Shown here piece by piece: positions 7,089-8,876 of a stretch of DNA of 8,876 nucleotides. The stretch is taken from NCBI GenBank assembly GCA_035534615.1, contig DATLRO010000065.1, forward strand, positions 1-8,876, read 5' to 3'. The translations under genes and the position numbers were made by a program. Source of the DNA: JAGWRA01 sp035534615 (GTDB lineage Bacteria; Acidobacteriota; Vicinamibacteria; Vicinamibacterales; CAVVIG01). Every line of letters starts with the position of its first letter. Within the stretch, counting starts at the first letter, position 1. The notes under the pieces were generated by a model. That model did not search any database and was not told where the DNA came from. It worked only from the letters and a program-made list of their open reading frames with translations.

Positions 7089-7634
7089 TTACGATTCTCC
7101 GACCAGCCGCGCCTGCAGACGCGCGAGCTGCCGGGTGACGCTGCCGTCGTACACGGTGCTGCCGATCCGGGCGACGACCCCGCCGATGATCGCGGGGTCG
7201 ATCCGGGTCGCCAGTTGCACGTCGCGCCCGGCCACGGTGCGGAGCCGCTCGACGAGCGCCTGCGTCCGATCGGCCGGCAGCCCGACGGCGGTCGTCACTT
7301 CCACGCGCACGACCTTCCGGTGCTCCAGCACCCGGTCGCGGTACGCCGCCAGCAGATCCGGCAGCAGCACCAGCCGATCGCGCCCGGCGAGCAGCTGCAG
7401 CAGCTTGCCCAGCACCGGCGCCACGGGAACGCGCGCCAGCAGCGCCGTGATCACCGCCTGCTTGCGCACGGCCGGAATCGCCGGACTGATCAGCACCTCG
7501 CGCAGCTGGGGATTCGCTTCGACGAGCGCCACGAACCCGCCGAACTGGCGCTCGACCAGCTCGGGATCGCTTTCCGCGATGCTGACGTCGAGCAGCGCCC
7601 GGGCGTAGCGGACGGCGGCGGCGTGATTCGTCAT
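7089..7634 (-). CDS. atpH: F-type ATP synthase delta subunit
   Basis: Delta (OSCP-like) joins the peripheral stalk to the top of the alpha/beta hexamer. The 181-residue protein has the expected helical N-terminal domain (about 1-105; AVRYARALLDVSIAESDPEL at 7-26, the family-typical start) and the C-terminal domain with IDPAIIGGVVARIGSTVYDGSV (145-166), the usual family signature. Its ATG overlaps the atpF stop as ATGA (7634-7631), a standard translational-coupling arrangement, and no separate strong ribosome site is seen. A REP-like element with flanking direct repeats separates it from atpA. Confidence 0.96.
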   Translation of the reverse strand: MTNHAAAVRYARALLDVSIAESDPELVERQFGGFVALVEANPQLREVLISPAIPAVRKQAVITALLARVPVAPVLGKLLQLLAGRDRLVLLPDLLAAYRDRVLEHRKVVRVEVTTAVGLPADRTQALVERLRTVAGRDVQLATRIDPAIIGGVVARIGSTVYDGSVTRQLARLQARLVGES

Positions 7635-8344
7635 CGGGTCGCGTCCAGCTGCTGCACGTACCGATCGACCAGCCGGAGCTGATCGGCCTCGGTCATCGAC
7701 CGCTTGATCCGCTCGGTCGCCAGCGAGACCGACAGCTCGGCGGCCCGCACGGTCAGGTCGCGCTCGGCCGCGCGCAGCTGCAGGTCGATCGCACGGCGGG
7801 CCTGCTCGAGCAGCCGCTCGCGGTCGGCCGCCGCGACCCGCTCGATCCGCGCCTCCTCGGCCTGGATCTCCTCGGCGCCGCGGACCTTCAGCGCCTCGAG
7901 CTCCGCCGGCAGCGTCTGCATCCGCCGGTCGATCTCCGTCAGGCGCCCGGTCGCGGCTTCCCGCATCTCGTCGGCCTTCACCAGCTCGGCCCGGATCTGC
8001 GTCCGCCGCTCCTCGAGGTACTTGGCGAACGGCGAACGCAGCAGGTAGACGAGCGCGCCGGCGACAATCGCGAAGTTCGCCAGCCGGGCCAGCATCGCCC
8101 AGGGGCTCTCGCCCGACTCTTCACCGGCCGGCGGCGTGGCAGCCTGACCGGCGTCGGCCGCCGCGAAGACGGTCGCCGGCGCGAACAGCGGCAGCCGGCC
8201 GGCGGGCGGCGCCATCAGGGCGCCGGCGAGCAGCAGCGCCAGGCCGAGGCCGAGCGCGGCCCGAGGCCGGCGGCCCTTGCGCCGAATTTCACAATCTTCT
8301 GCGAAGCGTGCGCGCGTCACCGGCGTGCCCACTCTCCCGTCCAC
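7631..8344 (-). CDS. atpF: F-type ATP synthase b subunit with N-terminal signal-like extension
   Basis: This is a peripheral-stalk subunit of 237 residues, longer than a typical b subunit of about 160. After a polar, basic leader (RRKGRRPR, 21-28) comes a hydrophobic stretch (about 29-45, LGLGLALLLAGALMA) and an Ala-rich region ending near FAAADAGQA (60-68), which looks like a cleavable signal sequence. A second hydrophobic span at about 86-102 (ARLANFAIVAGALVYLLR) is the true b anchor, followed by the long charged coiled coil (105-237). Some deltaproteobacterial and acidobacterial b subunits carry a similar signal, as I recall. The GTG at 8344-8342 lies eight bases after the atpF' stop; GTGs at 8332-8330 and 8320-8318 are alternatives that would not change the signal or anchor. 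The stop overlaps atpH. Confidence 0.9.
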   Translation of the reverse strand: MDGRVGTPVTRARFAEDCEIRRKGRRPRAALGLGLALLLAGALMAPPAGRLPLFAPATVFAAADAGQAATPPAGEESGESPWAMLARLANFAIVAGALVYLLRSPFAKYLEERRTQIRAELVKADEMREAATGRLTEIDRRMQTLPAELEALKVRGAEEIQAEEARIERVAAADRERLLEQARRAIDLQLRAAERDLTVRAAELSVSLATERIKRSMTEADQLRLVDRYVQQLDATR

Positions 8345-8352
8345 GACCCTGA

Positions 8353-8781
8353 TTACGAAGCTTGTCTGCCGAGCACCCGCTCGACAATGGAACTGGCAAG
8401 GCTGTCGGCGTCGCGCTCCAGCTGCGTGCGCGCCGCCTCGGCCTGGGCCTTCAGCGTCGCGCTGGCGTCGGCAATCCCCTGCTCGACGTCCCGCCGCGTC
8501 TGCGTGAGGATCTCCGCGCGTCGGGCCAGGGCCTCACGCCGCCGGTCGTCCATCTGCCGATAGATTTCGGCGCGCGCCGCCTGCGTCCGCCCCTCGAACT
8601 CCTCCGCCGCCGCCCTGGCCCTCGTCGTCGATTCGTCCGCCAGCCGCCGCGCCGACACGACCGCCTGCCGGCGCTCGGCCATCACGCGATTGACCGGACG
8701 AAGCAGCAGCCGGTCCAGCAGGAGGGCCAGCAGCAGGACGAAGCAGATGATCGTGATGATCGATGTGGGGACCAGGACCAC
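8353..8781 (-). CDS. atpF': F-type ATP synthase b' (second b-type) subunit
   Basis: This second peripheral-stalk subunit probably pairs with the longer b product as a heterodimer. The 142-residue protein has one N-terminal membrane span (about 5-23, PTSIITIICFVLLLALLLD), then the b-like transition LLLRPVNRVMAERR (25-38) and a long Ala/Glu/Arg/Gln coiled coil to the C-terminus (ERVLGRQAS). The GTG start at 8781-8779 is chosen because AAGGAG (8795-8790) stands eight bases upstream and because the membrane span begins directly after it. It is the first gene of the cluster, behind a probable promoter; subunits a and c do not precede it within the window. Naming as atpF' or atpX depends on convention. 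Confidence 0.92.
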   Translation of the reverse strand: MVLVPTSIITIICFVLLLALLLDRLLLRPVNRVMAERRQAVVSARRLADESTTRARAAAEEFEGRTQAARAEIYRQMDDRRREALARRAEILTQTRRDVEQGIADASATLKAQAEAARTQLERDADSLASSIVERVLGRQAS

Positions 8782-8789
8782 GCGGGCGT

Positions 8790-8795
8790 CTCCTT
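8790..8795 (-). promoter_or_regulatory. Ribosome binding site of atpF'
   Basis: In the transcribed sense it reads AAGGAG, eight bases before the GTG start of atpF'. It is the strongest Shine-Dalgarno in the window and supports the GTG over any internal start. Confidence 0.8.
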
Positions 8796-8830
8796 ACGCG
8801 CACGGGCTCGACGAACAGACAAAACAACCA

Positions 8831-8860
8831 TTTATACCATCCGCCAGCCGGGCCGCACAA
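8831..8860 (-). promoter_or_regulatory. Probable sigma70-type promoter of the atp cluster
   Basis: In the transcribed sense TTGTGC (8860-8855) and TATAAA (8836-8831) are separated by 18 bases, and an A+T-rich patch follows (ATGGTTGTTTTGTC). This is the most A+T-rich stretch in an otherwise GC-rich window. Initiation would fall roughly around 8822-8825, giving a leader of about 40 bases before the atpF' GTG. The -10 matches consensus at five of six positions and the -35 at four of six. The placement just upstream of the first gene fits a cluster promoter. Not shown: the actual start site or any regulator binding site. Confidence 0.6.
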
Positions 8861-8876
8861 GAGGGGAATGGATGGG

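Noticed and set aside
5330..7138. Long plus-strand open frame (602 codons) opposite atpA
   Set aside because: Same reasons: it is antisense to the alpha gene, low-complexity, and without motifs.
8534..8860. Minus-strand frame starting in the promoter region and overlapping atpF'
   Set aside because: It overlaps the -35/-10 elements and is out of frame with atpF', which has a strong ribosome site and a proper membrane span.

Overview
The window is a high-G+C bacterial segment, by eye about two-thirds G+C. Every recognisable gene lies on the minus strand, so transcription runs from the right end to the left. In transcription order there are two compact blocks. First comes an F-type ATP synthase cluster of seven genes: b-type subunit b' (atpF'/atpX), b (atpF), delta (atpH), alpha (atpA), gamma (atpG), beta (atpD) and epsilon (atpC). 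Then, 25 bases after atpC, comes an ABC-2 polysaccharide exporter pair: a Wzm-like permease and a Wzt-like ATPase with a C-terminal carbohydrate-binding type domain. The left edge coincides with the Wzt stop codon. The right edge holds a likely promoter for the cluster.

The organism cannot be named from the sequence. Several features together suggest a Gram-negative phylum such as Acidobacteriota, or possibly a deltaproteobacterial lineage: the b'/b pair with a signal-peptide-like extension on b, the absence of subunits a and c upstream of a strong promoter (a split ATP synthase locus), an O-antigen-type exporter, and REP-like GC-rich intergenic palindromes. This is inference.

The ATP synthase genes encode the stator stalk (b, b', delta), the catalytic hexamer (alpha, beta) and the rotor stalk (gamma, epsilon). 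The membrane subunits a and c needed for a working enzyme must be encoded elsewhere. Wzm and Wzt would form the inner-membrane transporter that moves a lipid-linked polysaccharide to the periplasm. Its glycosyltransferase partners are not in view and may lie to the left.

The unusual part is the intergenic DNA. The junctions b'-b (8 nt), b-delta (4-nt overlap), beta-epsilon (3 nt) and epsilon-Wzm (25 nt) are tight. The junctions delta-alpha (79 nt), alpha-gamma (208 nt), gamma-beta (199 nt) and Wzm-Wzt (82 nt) are filled with repeats. An 87-base stretch, 78/87 identical and ungapped, stands just before both gamma and beta and contains an all-GC hairpin. A 24-base REP-like palindrome occurs in both the delta-alpha and alpha-gamma gaps, with a compensated base-pair change. 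A 21-base near-perfect direct repeat brackets the delta-alpha palindrome. A 28-codon mini-ORF links the Wzm stop to the Wzt start by overlapping codons. I see no clearly new enzymatic system. The repeat-laden F1 junctions are the best candidate for something undescribed.
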